Below, piece after piece: positions 24,438-36,385 of a stretch of 64,000 bases of DNA (its first letter is position 1; the number at the start of each line of letters is the position of its first letter). Source of the DNA: Boothiomyces macroporosus (taxonomy: Eukaryota; Chytridiomycota; Chytridiomycetes; Rhizophydiales; Terramycetaceae); NCBI GenBank assembly GCA_027604185.1, contig JADGKB010000053.1, positions 33,700 to 97,699 of the forward strand. Direction: 5' to 3'. The translations under genes were made by a program, and so were the position numbers. The notes under the pieces were generated by a model. It searched no databases. It worked only from the letters and a program-made list of their open reading frames with translations, and was not told where the DNA came from.

Positions 24438-27400
24438 TTATATTTTGAGTTTGTTTTTGGCTGTATAATCGAGCAGGATATCAGTATCTGTGGGGTAAAA
24501 TGTTTTTCGTAAACTATGATTAATTAGTACTTACTATTCTAAAAGTAGATCTGGTATGATGCAGAACGGCGGCAGTAGTACAATAAGTAGATAATACGCT
24601 GGGAGGGAGTGCAATATGATGGCAGTGTTGCTATCCGAGTAGAAGAAGTAATCCAGCAAGAACAAACAAAACATGAGTCCAACATTCAATACATAACTAG
24701 CAATTAACCCGAATGCAGTGAACCAAATCCAAAACTTTGAGATGATGGCCATTTTGAATAAAACTACTAGTAGCATGGGGGTAGAGAATAGGTAGCACTG
24801 TACCCAGTATCCAGTTGAACGTCCTTGATCATCCAAAGCACCTTCAGAATTTAATAAATATACAGAAACAAAAATAATTACCGGATGAATCATGGACATG
24901 ACAAACCACCTTGCAATGTGAGCATAATTCCAATACAGACCGTTCTTGACTTCCTTGTATATCTGTGGATTATCTTCAATAACTTTTTCAGGCAAATCTC
25001 TTTCAAACAAACCATACATAAACGGCGGCAAAGAGGTAAATATAACGTTGAAAGCAGTCAAAAACAACTCTTCATACACGATTTGACCAGACCAAGCACT
25101 GAAGAATCCAAAGTACAATTGAATACTGATAAATACAAAGTTCTTGTAGAATGAATAAAGAATCAAATTGGCCATTCTTAGATAATTGAATCGACCGTGA
25201 ATTGTCAAGAGCCTCTCCAGGAATCTAAATTCTCCAAACGCATAGTCTGCTGCTCGCACAGCTTGAGTTCCTTCTTTACCCATAATACCAATTCCAATGT
25301 GGGCTTCTTGAATCATGGACACGTCGTTTGCACCATCACCAATTGCAAGTGTAATGGAGGTCTTTAAAGACTTGCGTACCAACCGAACAACAAGTGATTT
25401 TTGAAGTGGAGTCACTCTGGAGCAAATAACGGTTTTGCACCTCTTTCCAATGGTTAGAAATTTGCTTTTGCTCTTTTCAGCACCTGCAAATACGTTTGAA
25501 AGCACTTGGCCGTCAACTACCAGTGCATATATTTGAGTCTAGGTTAATTCAATATTTACCGACGGACCTGTTTGAATCTCTTGGAGAATTTTGTCCATTT
25601 CTTTTTCGCATTGTTCAGGTGAGCTAGCAGACAATATAAATAGTTTCATATCCCGGTTAATTAATCTCGACGACATGCCGATATTGATTGCAGTTTCTTG
25701 CTTGTCTCCAGTCAGCAACCACAGTTTTATATCAGCCTAAAATTAACCAAAAATACTTTTAATAAGTTCTCAATTGTTTCTGGCACTCTGTCTTGCAATT
25801 TATCTTCTATAGCTGTACAACCTAGTAACGTGAGTCCAGTTTCAACAATGTCAGATGCCTGTGCGATTTTTTCTTCTCGACCGTCCAAACTAATTTCCGC
25901 TTCATCATATTGCTTTTTGAAAAAATCAAATTCTTCTTCAGTCAAATCCCTGTACGCAATCACCAGTGTTCTCAAGCCAACGTTACTGAATTCAGTTAAA
26001 GACTCATTCGCTTTCTTTAACAACTCTGGATCATTCTTTTCAGGGTCCAATCGTGCCATCATAATATTGTCTGCGCCTTTACAATATAGTTTAATTCCTT
26101 CTGGTGACCTGATTATCGCCGACATTCGTTTACGCGTAGAATTGAATTCAATTATCGTGAGTATTTCAAAAGTCTCTTTTTTATCTCTGATTTCAACAGA
26201 CATTGTTTGTTTTGTACGGTTGTAGAGCTTGTATTTGTTGCTCATGGCGGCCTCCAGCAAGGCAGTCTCATCAGGCGACTGACTTTCAAAAATCATCTTT
26301 CCAGTTTTTTCATCTATTGCTGGTATACATCCATGACATAGGGCTAAGGCTTTAAAGAAGTGATCCACGAAAAACTTTCTTTTTTCTGTTGTTGCATTCT
26401 AAATTAGCGCTTTTTTACTAGATATAATTCAACTGCAGTCCCTGGATTCTTCATTTCATCAACGACTTCTCCATCTATAAAAAACTGGGCCATTTCCATC
26501 ACATTTTGTGTTAATGTTCCAGTCTTGTCAGAGAATATGTAATCAACACAACCCAAATCTTCATTCAAATTACTGTTGTTTGCTCTCATTGGAATATAAG
26601 ATACAGTCCCATCAATATTTGTTCTTTTGGATTGCATTTTTGGATCCCAAACCATATAAGTGGCTTGACCCAATTTCACCAACTCAATAGTGACAAAGAG
26701 GGAGATTGGAATTACATAGGTATATAGTGCAAAAAAGGAGATGATTGTACTCCACAAGTTCTAGGTTAATTGGAAGGATACAAATGTAGCACTGGAACTG
26801 GTAAGCCCGATATACCATTCAACTGCCAAATCTGTTGAAGGCCTAGTGTTTTGAATACCCAAGATGTACTGATAGTGCTGATATTCTAAAACAACACTGA
26901 GTACCAACAGCACAGCATTAAAAGCAAACGCAGCAAGTACAAGTAAATTCAGTTTCCGTTCTAATGAAGAAGTCTTGAGCTTTCCTCGCTTTAAATTTTT
27001 CATGATTTTAGTATTGCCACCACAATACAATACTATAGCATATACATAATCAGTATTTCGAAGCACAGATCCACGACACACTAAATTCAAGAGAGATAGC
27101 GGAGTGGTTTGGTTTTTTCCGTCATCCAAAGTAATTCTGCCCTCAAAAGATACAAGATTGTCATTTGGCTGTTCACATTGAATCAACCCACCAATTTTTG
27201 AAATAGATTCTGGGGAATTCCGATCTGAAGTTGTAGGAACAGTTGATTTACGCTTTAAATTCGTCTCACTGAATTAAAATATTTTACCCGTCCAATTCCG
27301 CAGTTTCAATAAAAGCAGTACCATCTTCGTAAGATGAAGATAGCAGAATCGCATCAACCTGAAACTTTGATCCTTTTTCAATATACACAATATCTCCCGG

Positions 27401-27949
27401 CTGTAGCTCTTGCGCTGAAATCGTCTTTTTCTGTCCATTTTCAATAACAATCACAGGAGTAGTATTCGCCATCTTGTCTGCTCTGTATCGGTTCTACATT
27501 AGTAAAAAGTACAAAATCCTCTATTGCTTCCTTGGCAGCAGAAAAAGCGAGAACAATCATCAGGGGAGCTATTTGAGTTGAAGCGCTAAAACTGCTGTAT
27601 CCAGTAAGAACGGAAAGCGCACCCAAAAGGAAATAAATATTGTAAAAGCGTTTAAACTGGATTATTTATAGCGTACCTGCATAGCCAAGTTCAACGGTAG
27701 AAAAGTCAAGACAGTGTATTTAGTCGTCCGTATGTAGTTAGCTTTGTGTAGGTGCTTGTCTTTTGGAAACTTTACTTCGTAAGGGCCTTTCGGCTCTTTA
27801 CGCATCCGCAACAAGTTTCCAAGTTCTTTTCGAAAGTTCTTTTTCTCTTTAATTTGTATTTCCGATGGTCTTTTCAGCACTTGTAGTTCAACATTTTCAA
27901 CCATTTGATTTTTGTACGCTGGCGGTGGAGGAGAAATATTGTCACCCAT
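24438..27949 (-). CDS. P4-type phospholipid flippase (DNF/DRS2 family)
   Basis: ATP-driven aminophospholipid flippase, 1,116 aa, with about ten membrane helices. Key motifs: actuator DGETNLK (split by a 19-nt intron), PISL in M4 (the P4 signature replacing PEGL), phosphorylation site [27 protein letters not shown] and [21 protein letters not shown]. The C-terminus ends [25 protein letters not shown]. Eight introns of 19-21 nt, total 1,117 codons. The start used is ATG 27949, but the frame stays open and protein-like upstream to about 28018 (RFKQKKFKTFNIN), so a first exon may be missing; the real N-terminus could be longer. Works with a CDC50 partner in the Golgi or plasma membrane (family knowledge). 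Confidence 0.93.
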
Positions 27950-28350
27950 TTTTTTCCAAATAGGATTGTGTTGATATGGTGGTGGATTAATGTTGAAAGT
28001 CTTAAATTTCTTTTGCTTGAAGCGTGGACTAAACGCCTAGTGTGGCGATTTGGTTGATTAAGTCCCATTAGTGACAAGCTTGAAATCCTTGATATCAGTG
28101 AATTGAACCTGAAAGAGAATCTCGGAATGAGGTTTATTATTGAAAATTATCCATAATTACTTATCCACCAGAAATTTTAACTTTTAAAATTATTATCTTT
28201 AGGCAGCATTGAGTTGATAGTTATGCGGCGTTGAGTTGACAGGTTACGGATTCTATTATGCAGGTGGTATTAAGATGGTGTGTTTCTATTAGTGCTGAAT
28301 TAGCCACACCCAAGAATTAAAGCCACAAAAAAAAGAAATCAAGGGCTATA
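27950..28350. other. Spacer between P4-ATPase and TBCB genes
   Basis: 401 bp between genes on the same strand. The part nearest the flippase (27950-28018) is open in its frame. The rest is AT-rich with no RNA gene or repeat that I can support. Confidence 0.45.
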
Positions 28351-29027
28351 TTAAAACTCGTCTTCAAATAAATCTTCTTCTGGATAATCACCAACATTTA
28401 CAATATCAGGACGTAAAAACACACCATGCTTGTTGGGACAAGTAAAGTAAGACTTTCCCTCTACTGTACCATTGTGCTTCCCAACCGGTTCATCATACTG
28501 AACACCTTTATAAAATAGAAATTACCAACAAAATATCCGTGCTTGAAATCTACCAATCCAACATATTTAACCTCTCCTCTTTTTTCCATTCCATCCACTT
28601 CAACCATACATCGATCTCCTACTTTGATTTTCTCTGCTTCTTCTTTGAAATCCTTTATATTCTCAGCAAAGCGGCCAATTTTATTTCTCTTTTTGAAAGC
28701 TAATACAGAGTCATTTCGTTTTTCATATTCTTCATTACTGATTTCAAACTTCTCTACTTTGTTTAGATCATTATAATCAAAAGTCTTTTCTGTATTTGCA
28801 ACTACTAGAGTAGAGTAATTTTCTATAGAGTAATAGCCAAGCTGTTTATCGTCTTGCAGTTTAGTTCCGTTGCAAGTCAGAACCATAGTTGAGGAAGGGA
28901 CACCAGTAATGGCAGTGAGTTTTTCCTTTAATTCCAAGATCGAAAGCGACTTTTCAAATCTTCTTTCTGAGCTGGCGTTTTGTGATTTTACAAACAGAGT
29001 TAAAATGTGGTTTTCATTTTGTAGCAT
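28351..29027 (-). CDS. TBCB: Tubulin-folding cofactor B (Alp11/TBCB)
   Basis: 218 aa. Acts with TBCE in folding alpha-tubulin. The N-terminal ubiquitin-like domain ([16 protein letters not shown]... [20 protein letters not shown]) is followed by a helical linker and a C-terminal CAP-Gly domain: [44 protein letters not shown], where GKHNG replaces the usual GKNDG. It ends in an acidic stretch, DLFEDEF, close to the -DEI/-EEY tails of the family. One 20-nt intron (28507-28526 region) splits the CAP-Gly domain; removal gives 219 codons. Confidence 0.94.
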
Positions 29028-29060
29028 TTTTAGATTTGGAAAAGTTTACTCTTTTAAGTG

Positions 29061-29318
29061 TCAAGGAACATCTTGGAATATTCCAGATTTAATCCACTGA
29101 TAAACATTATTGTAGTAGTGGTTTAGATTGAGTGGTTCTTTGAATAAAATAGGCGGAAAAGACAAATAGCACAACTGTAAATCTGTCCTTTTATTCAGCA
29201 AGGAAGCAAGGAACAGTACAGCAGACTCGTCCTTCATACTGTCTTGCGTGACATCATCAAATGCTACACGATCTTTGATATGATTCACAGTATAGGTAGA
29301 TAACAATCCATCAAACAT
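29061..29318 (-). CDS. Small hypothetical protein
   Basis: 85 aa, single exon, ATG at 29318. Helical composition, no motif I recognise (FPPILFKEPLNLNHYYNNVYQWIKSG near the C-terminus). Lies 33 bp upstream of TBCB on the same strand and 112 bp from the divergent LLPH-like gene. Its composition is protein-like (no low-complexity runs), but length and lack of homologues leave doubt. Confidence 0.45.
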   Translation of the reverse strand: MFDGLLSTYTVNHIKDRVAFDDVTQDSMKDESAVLFLASLLNKRTDLQLCYLSFPPILFKEPLNLNHYYNNVYQWIKSGIFQDVP

Positions 29319-29430
29319 CTCTATCGACTATATCTACTATCAGGAATTCCATTGCGGATGTCTCTTCTAATACTCAAACACTTCTAATAATATTCTCTTT
29401 ATTTTTTTTTTCAAAAACAAAAAAAAAGAA

Positions 29431-29712
29431 ATGGGAAAATCAATTAGAAGCAAAGGCCAGAGAAAGAACAGAGCTCTCAGAAGAGAAATGATCCACAAGC
29501 CAAAAGAAGAAGAAAGACTGAATCGCCTGGTAGAAAATGAAGTTGTAGAAACCAAACAGCAGGAGCAAATTAGTGTGGATACAGAAAAGATGGAAACAGA
29601 GCCAAAAATACTTTCAAAGAAGCAAAAGGAAATGCTTTTAATGTCTCGTAATCAGTACAAGAGAAAAGCCAAGAGCAAAAAGGGAAAATTATACATTAAT
29701 AAAAAGAAATAA
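29431..29712 (+). CDS. LLPH / YBL028C-like nucleolar protein
   Basis: 93 aa, very basic. The N-terminus GKSIRSKGQRKNRALRREM matches the LLPH/YBL028C family (MAKS(I/L)RSK-RKN). The C-terminus is another basic run (RNQYKRKAKSKKGKL). These proteins are nucleolar and tied to large-subunit assembly. ATG at 29431, directly after an A-rich leader. No intron. Confidence 0.75.
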   Translation: MGKSIRSKGQRKNRALRREMIHKPKEEERLNRLVENEVVETKQQEQISVDTEKMETEPKILSKKQKEMLLMSRNQYKRKAKSKKGKLYINKKK

Positions 29713-29868
29713 TTTTCTATGGATTAGCCAAGATTCTAGTTGATTCTTGTCAATTGATTTTCATTAATAATCTTTACTCTATTAAGATTCATTCTAATCA
29801 AGTTATACTCTAAAACCTAATTAACCCTTACTCTATTAAGGTTTACTGCAACTCTTGAAAACTTTTTA

Positions 29869-30949
29869 ATGGATCTCAAACGCAAACTGGTAGATTCGGA
29901 ATCCACAAATAAAAAACAAAAAATAGCGGATAGCTGTTTGAATGGACCAAAGATCACTGGATGTAGGAACGTTGATTTGTATGAAAAACTAAACAGAATA
30001 GAAGAAGGGTCCTATGGAATAGTGTACAGAGCAAAAGAGAAATCCACAGGCAGGATATTTGCTTTAAAGAAATTGAAGTTGGAAAAAGAAAAGGATGGAT
30101 TCCCAATCACTTCTATTAGAGAAATCCATACTCTCAAGCTAATCAAGCATCCTAATGTGGTTGAAATAATAGAGATTTGCACCACTTCTAATTTCAACCA
30201 TATCTTTATTGTAATGGAGTATTTGGAACATGATCTTAAGACACTAATGGAAAACATGGCCGAACCATTTCTACTTTCAGAAACAAAAACACTAATGTTG
30301 CAGTTACTCTCTGCCGTAGATTGCTTACATAACAACTGGATTATTCATAGAGATTTAAAGACTTCAAACTTATTGATGAATAATAGGGGACAAATTAAAG
30401 TGGCTGACTTTGGATTAGCAAGAAGGTTTGGAAGCCCAATGGGCGAAGTTACTCAGTTGGTTGTTACACTATGGTACAGGTAATAAATATTAATCTAGAT
30501 CTCCAGAGTTGCTACTTGGAGCGACTACTTATTCCACAGAGATTGATTTATGGTCAATAGGTTGTATATTTGCAGAACTGATTGATAACTCACCATTATT
30601 ACCTGGAAAGGGTGAAATTGATCAGCTATCAAAAATATTTCAGCTACTTGGAACACCAAATGAAACCAGCTGGCCAGGGTACTATGATTTACCAAATACA
30701 AGAACTGTCAATTTTGCCAACCAGCCAAACAACAACTTAACATCAAAGTTTGCTTATCTATCCCCGCTAGGCTTGGACCTACTAAACAAGTTTCTTACTT
30801 ATGATCCACAAAAGAGGATTACTGCGAGTGAAGCTATGGAGCATCCCTTCTTCAAGGAAAGTCCTTTACCAAAGCCTAGTGAATTGTTTCCTTCTTTTCC
30901 GTCTAAAGCAAGCGGTGAAAGAAAGAGATATCATTCTCCTCAAATATGA
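29869..30949 (+). CDS. CDK11: CDK11-type (PITSLRE) protein kinase
   Basis: 353-aa serine/threonine kinase. Signature PITSIRE in helix C (animal CDK11 has PITSLRE), glycine loop EEGSYGIVYRAK, catalytic HRDLKTSNLL, DFGLARRFG and the T-loop TLWYRSPELLLG. It lacks the long N-terminal regulatory extension of animal CDK11, as in fungi. A 19-nt intron at 30480-30498 (GTAATAAATATTAATCTAG) falls between WY-R and S-P-E-L, a clean demonstration of the intron rule. Family roles: transcription and splicing with cyclin L. CDK10 is the main alternative. Confidence 0.9.
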
Positions 30950-31123
30950 AAAATATCTGGAATAAATGCCATTCATTCATGTTAATCTAGATCCAGTTTA
31001 ATTGATCAAGATCTGCAAACAACACTAAAGCCAACATTATCTACCCTTGAAATTCAGTTAATTTAAATCACTAGATCCAGGCAATTAGATCCAGTTCAGA
31101 ACAACTACAGACAATTGATTATA

Positions 31124-31781
31124 TTAAAAGCTATTATTGATATAATCAATAACTCTAATAATATTACTAAAGATAAAGCTAGTTTCAATCTTGACTCCAA
31201 TCTTTGAACAGAAATATTCGATAAACGACTACGTTAATAATATTTACTTTGGCGTACAAGATATTCATCTTCTTTCTCGTTATTTTACATATTACCAAGT
31301 TATCCGCCTGCAAAGATTCAAACTCTACCCAATCATATTTACTCGTTAATATTAATGAATCCTCTATTGTTTGTAGTGAAGTGGTATCCTCTCTATTAAA
31401 TACGCTGTTCAATGTACTAGTCCGCCATCTCAAGTGTGCCTTTCCATCATTCTTGAGACAGTTGAAGAGTACATTCAAGTCTCTAGTGTCGACAAACCAC
31501 ATTATTGGATAGTACAATGGTTCGATGCCGTCGATTGTAATGCCGTACTGGGATATATAAAAAACGTTTGGTTCTCTAATAGTCTTCTTGAATCTGTACA
31601 TGATGTTGGTTTGCAAATGCTCTGTTTCGCACTGGTATATTTCATTGTTTACAATGTAGTGTTGATCGGCGGGTGTAAAGAATGTGTGTAGGTGTTTACC
31701 TAGTGGTTGATCGAATAGGGAAAAGGTTTCTTTGCAGCAAGAAATTATTGTTTGCTTGCTGTTTGTTACCACTAGGAGCAT
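31124..31781 (-). CDS. Hypothetical protein, possible PAS-like fold
   Basis: 212 aa in two exons (19-nt intron at 31229-31247, after NILYAK). The N-terminus has a PAS-like run (SLFDQPLGKHLHTFFTPADQHYI) but no ligand residues can be assigned. It ends YINNSF. I have no family for it. It is separated from CDK11 by 174 bp containing three copies of TAGATCCAG (30988-30996, 31072-31080, 31086-31094). Confidence 0.55.
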
Positions 31782-32260
31782 AAACTTTTTTTCAAAGTTT
31801 TTTTGTAATTACAATAGCACGTGACTATCTGATCTTGGCACTATTACAAGTCAGGTATTCTAAAAGTGTCTCGTGAAGATTGCGCAAGTGATTGGATTCA
31901 TTAAATGTCATATTCGCACGAAACAAAAGAATGAATTATTTAAATCAACAATATCGAATTTGATGTTGCAGATATTGGGTTTTATCATTACAAGAGTTCA
32001 ATGCCATATCATGGCAAAATTAATACTATGCATTTTTGAACCATAATTACTCTTTTGTGACTTTGTGTGACTAACATTAGCGTATTGCACTCAAACTAAA
32101 GAATACACTGGGGAAAAGGTTGGCAATCCCTTTATTAGCACGGTTTTAGCTCACATCCAATGGACCATCTTTAGTCTTTGAATCTTACTCAACATTCTGT
32201 TATGGTGGCAAAAAGCCACTTTCCACTGCCCCACAGAATGTCACCAATCACAGTTTCCCA
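31782..32260. other. Intergenic spacer
   Basis: 479 bp between divergent genes, AT-rich. A CACGTG hexamer occurs at about 31820. No ORF, RNA gene or repeat that I can support. Confidence 0.5.
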
Positions 32261-34096
32261 ATGAAATTTCAAGACTTTTTGAAATTGGCCGAAAGTTTAT
32301 CAGAAGAAGAACGGATCAAGCAGCTCTTGCCTATCTTGAACGCAGATATCATTGGTCAAAACATGGTTTGTGCGTCTCCCTTTGGTGTTCACAAAATAGT
32401 GTATGCAGATTACTTTGCATCTGGGAAATCATTAAGAATGGTGGAAGAATTCATTCGAGAGCAAGTGCTTCCTTACTATGCAAATACTCACACAGAGTCA
32501 TCGTTTACCGGCTTTGCTACTGGCCAATACAAGGAATTTGCAAGAAAGGTAATCAAATCTTCATTGAATGCCAACAAGGAAGACGGGCACGAATCCTACA
32601 TTATCTTTTGTGGTTCTGGCTCGACTTTAGGTATCAACAAACTAGTACATCTGTTTAGAATCGATGGTGATTTCTGGTTAAAGAACGCATCAATAGAAAA
32701 AAAGCAAGAATCAAATATCCTTAAAAGACTGTCAATCAGAAAACCAAAGTCTGTTGTTCATCTGAAAAAAGAATCTGTGATCAATCGGCCTGTTGTTTTC
32801 ATTTCTATCCAAGAGCATCACTCTAACATTCTGCCATGGAAACAGTCTGGTAATGCTGATGTAGTAGTAATAAATGAAATAGACGGTAGACTCGATCTGC
32901 ATGAATTGGAACAAACAGTGCGAATTTATCAATCACGTCCACTGAAAATTGGGTCTTTTTCTGCCGGCTCAAATGTTACTGGTATTTTAAACGATGTAGA
33001 GAAAATTTCAATCCTGCTTCATTCCTATGATGCCTATGCGATCTTTGATTATGCAGGAGTAGGAGCGTATGTGCCAGTAAAGATGAATTCTGATCACCCG
33101 TTGGGCTACAAAGATGCGGTGGTGCTTTCTCCTCACAAAATGATTGGTGGGCCAGGTTCCACAGGAATACTAGCTGTTCGTAAAGGATTAGTTGAAGAGC
33201 TGGACAAGATATTTGGACCCTATACTCCTTTACAGGTTGGGGGAGGGATAGTAGATTGGGTGGACAAAGATGTCACTGTATTCACAAAATCTTTTGAAAC
33301 CTTGGAGGAAGCTGGGACCCCGCCGATTATAGAAGCTATTAGGTGCGGATTAGTGTTCGCAATCAAGAGTGCGATTGGGGACGAGCTGATTGAAAAACTT
33401 GAAGTTCAGCATTTCCATGAAGGCTTAAAGAAACTTTTGGAAAATCCTAATATTGTTATTTTGGGGAACACTTGCATTGATAGAGTCCCAGTCTTTTCTC
33501 TCATGTTTAAGCACCCCAATCACAAATCCAAGTTCTTGCACCATCATTTTATATCTGCTGTATTGAATGATGTTTTTGGTATTCAAACTAGATCTGGCTG
33601 TGCATGTGCCGGACCATACTTGGAACATTTGCTTAAAACTAGCATTGGAGATTGGTCGGCAATGAGGGCAGCTGTATTAGGAACAAATGGCAGCCACCTG
33701 GAACTGTTGAAACCAGGATTTGTCAGGTTCTCGTTAAATTACTTTATCCCTCAATCTGAGATTGACTTTATCTTACGCGCTGTTATTTGGGTTGCAGACC
33801 ATGCTTACAAATTACTTTCGCTTTATATGTGCGATATACACTCAAACAGGTATGTTATTGATACAAGTTTCAAGAGACATTACTCAAAGAGAGACTTGTT
33901 TAAAAAGCCGTTTGGAATCCAGTGCGAATACAAGACTTTGATCAGTGAACAGATATTCCAGGAGGCAGAAGAGTTGCTTGAACTGGCTGGAAAGCGAGCG
34001 AGGACTTCCGCCGAAATCAGAGCTGACGAATTCCGTCTCACAAAAGAATTTGAAAATCTCGGATTCAAATTAGAGAATCCATTCATCTTTAAATAG
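32261..34096 (+). CDS. Class V aminotransferase-fold PLP enzyme
   Basis: 611 aa in one uninterrupted exon. The cysteine-desulfurase/class V fold is seen in GSGSTLGINKLVHLF, EHHSNILPW, DYAGVGAYVPVKM (PLP aspartate in the D-(A/Y) motif), SPHKMIGGPGSTGIL (Schiff-base lysine) and FGIQTRSGCACAGPY. It is longer than NifS or IscS (about 400) because of an insertion around residues 145-175 and a C-terminal extension after about 500. Similar long class V proteins occur in bacteria and some protists. Whether it is a desulfurase is not clear: the loop Cys is present in SGCACAG. The absence of introns among intron-dense neighbours allows a transfer or retro-origin, but several housekeeping genes here also lack introns. 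Confidence 0.82.
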   Translation: MKFQDFLKLAESLSEEERIKQLLPILNADIIGQNMVCASPFGVHKIVYADYFASGKSLRMVEEFIREQVLPYYANTHTESSFTGFATGQYKEFARKVIKSSLNANKEDGHESYIIFCGSGSTLGINKLVHLFRIDGDFWLKNASIEKKQESNILKRLSIRKPKSVVHLKKESVINRPVVFISIQEHHSNILPWKQSGNADVVVINEIDGRLDLHELEQTVRIYQSRPLKIGSFSAGSNVTGILNDVEKISILLHSYDAYAIFDYAGVGAYVPVKMNSDHPLGYKDAVVLSPHKMIGGPGSTGILAVRKGLVEELDKIFGPYTPLQVGGGIVDWVDKDVTVFTKSFETLEEAGTPPIIEAIRCGLVFAIKSAIGDELIEKLEVQHFHEGLKKLLENPNIVILGNTCIDRVPVFSLMFKHPNHKSKFLHHHFISAVLNDVFGIQTRSGCACAGPYLEHLLKTSIGDWSAMRAAVLGTNGSHLELLKPGFVRFSLNYFIPQSEIDFILRAVIWVADHAYKLLSLYMCDIHSNRYVIDTSFKRHYSKRDLFKKPFGIQCEYKTLISEQIFQEAEELLELAGKRARTSAEIRADEFRLTKEFENLGFKLENPFIFK

Positions 34097-34124
34097 AAAA
34101 ACTTTTTTTTATTTTTTTTGTCAA

Positions 34125-35997
34125 ATGAAAAAGAAACAGAAGGATTTTGAAAAGAAAAAACTCAAAGTGGGAAAGAAGCAAGTCAAAGAGAATCAGACTA
34201 ATACTACGTTTAAATCATCTAGAATTGTTCTTCCTGTTCAGACACTATTGCAGTCAGACAAGGAGTATCTGCAATCGCTGATTACCAATTTATTCCATCA
34301 AAATACACAAACTAGACAAGAAGCACCTGTCAAAATACTCGCGTTGTTGTCATCTAATCCGCAGTTAGTCACTGATAATTATAATCTTGTTTTGCCTCCA
34401 ATCTGCCGTTCAATTATAGACACTGATGATATAGTACGCAAAAATACTTTAAATTTGATCAAAGCCTTGGATATACCTCAAGTCTATTTCAATTTATTTA
34501 TTGTCTACACCCGGAATGCAATGACACATATCAATGAAAGAATCAGAAATACTGGGTTAAGGGTTCTGAAGGTTCTGTTGGGGTACCCATTCTTCAAAGA
34601 CTTTCATGCGGATATAAGAGAGAATTTTGTGCTATTGTTCAAGGGGAACATTGACAAAGTGGAGCTGCTGGAGACCTTTTACGTATACTTGCAAATGGTG
34701 AAGGAATACCATCAGTTGGAATCCTTAGGTATTATTCGACTAACAAGACTCCATTGAAAATTATATTGATTCACAACCAAAAGTGCAACTGAAAAAAGGA
34801 AAAGTCGACTTGTTTAAACCTCACTGGCCAGAATCCAGAATAGACTTGTTTGGCTACAAAACTAAAGAGACTAAAAAAGCCCAAGAATCCATAGTGCCAA
34901 TTTTGATCAACTATTGGATCGAAGCAAGTGCTGTTTTAACCAAAAATGAAATCAAACCTACAAAAGAACTCAAGGTTTGTAGTCTCATTGTTAGCATCCT
35001 TCTTTACTTTAATCTTCACGATTACAAGCAGCTGTTGACATCGCATTTCTCGAGCATGTATCCTTTTGGAGAAAACAAAAAGATTACAAATATAGTTGAA
35101 GAAATGAACATCAAGTATGGCCTAATCAAAGTGCATATCGGCGATACAGCTGGATTGGAAAGTCTGGTTTTTAGCTTGATTTCAAATTACGCTGAATTCA
35201 TCCCTGAATTCTTCATGCTAATCAAGAAAATCCAAACACCAGAGATTCTAAGAAAACTACAAAAAATTCAGGCGAAAACCACTTCTGCGACATTGCAAAA
35301 ACAGCTATTCTACTTGCTAAATGACGAAAAGTTTATTCTCTCGTTACCAAAACAGCTATATTTGATTAGGAACGATATCAGCTTTACACTAGATATAATT
35401 GAAAAAATACGCAATTATTTGATTCGATATCCACTTGATTTGACGGAAATGTTAATACCAATTATCTACAAGAATGGAATATTTGGTCCTCTTAAATTGT
35501 GGCCACTAGATCTTCAATTCAAGTTCCTCTCGTTATTCAATTACATGGATTTGACTGATTCGGTTATTGAAGGATTTTTGACCTTATGCAAGATTGATAC
35601 TCTGTTGTTATTATTCACATATGATCTGTTTAAAAACAAAAGCCTCAATTTTAAACTAACTTGCTTACTTGGATTGAGAAAGAATGGCGAAAAGATAGAC
35701 AATCATATGCATGTCTTTGCAGATACCTTGAAAAAAGAAAGCGGGGACTATGATGACATTATTCAGGAGTATATTGATCAGAATTTCAATGCTGTGCTCT
35801 TATTGGCAAAAACTCGTGATTTACATATCCAGATCCTTCATAAACTCAAAGATATGGATTGGGGTGAACTGGTTGGTTTAGATTGGTACATGTCCAAGCC
35901 AGAAGTATTCGAATTGGTTGATCCTTCATTGTATTCTCGAATGAAAGAAAACGAAATTGCGATAGAAATGTTGGCACAGCATGAAATTGAATCTTGA
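34125..35997 (+). CDS. IPI1: Ipi1/TEX10-type pre-rRNA processing factor
   Basis: 617 aa in two exons. N-terminus KKKQKDFEKKKLKVGKKQVKENQTNTTFKSSRI is the Ipi1/TEX10 signature, followed by HEAT/ARM-like helices. Ipi1 belongs to the Rix1 complex with Ipi3 and Rea1 and helps remove ITS2 in the 60S pathway. A 19-nt intron (GTATTATTCGACTAACAAG, about 34729-34747) joins the two blocks; removal gives 618 codons. Longer than yeast Ipi1 (about 330 aa), close to animal TEX10 in being extended. Confidence 0.82.
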
Positions 35998-36021
35998 TTG
36001 CATGATAGTTGTCAATATAGT

Positions 36022-36256
36022 ATGGTAGTTTACACTATTGGTAAATAAATTGGTTAAAGAACAATGTATTCGCTGTCTGGATTTAAAAGTCACAATAACC
36101 CATACTTCCTTGTCAACACTTTCCAGTTATGTAGATTTCCCTGTTATCCGAACAAATAATTGGGGCGTGTATATTGGAAAGGTGGAAATGGAAATATGGA
36201 GGGACGAAATAAAGAACAGTGACGCGACAAGATTTCGTGCATCAACACTGCTTTAA
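36022..36256 (+). CDS. Possible small protein with one mini-intron
   Basis: If the 19-nt segment 36041-36059 (GTAAATAAATTGGTTAAAG) is spliced, ATG 36022 opens an ORF starting MVVYTIEQCIRCLDLKVTI and running to 36256. No family is recognised. Support is the intron signal plus a protein-like composition; it could be a chance ORF in the spacer downstream of IPI1. Confidence 0.35.
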
Positions 36257-36385
36257 ACTTTACAAATATTAGTTTTTTACCGGCCAACCCTTGAAAGTTC
36301 AGCTGGGTTCGATCTGGCTTTATCAGGCTCGCCATCTAGATCATTGGAATTCTAGATTTTTTTCCACTGCAAAAAAAAGGGAAAA

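Noticed and set aside
36144..36335. 63-aa minus-strand ORF
   Set aside because: Lies antisense to a better-supported small plus-strand ORF and into the promoter of TF copy 1; composition is not convincing.
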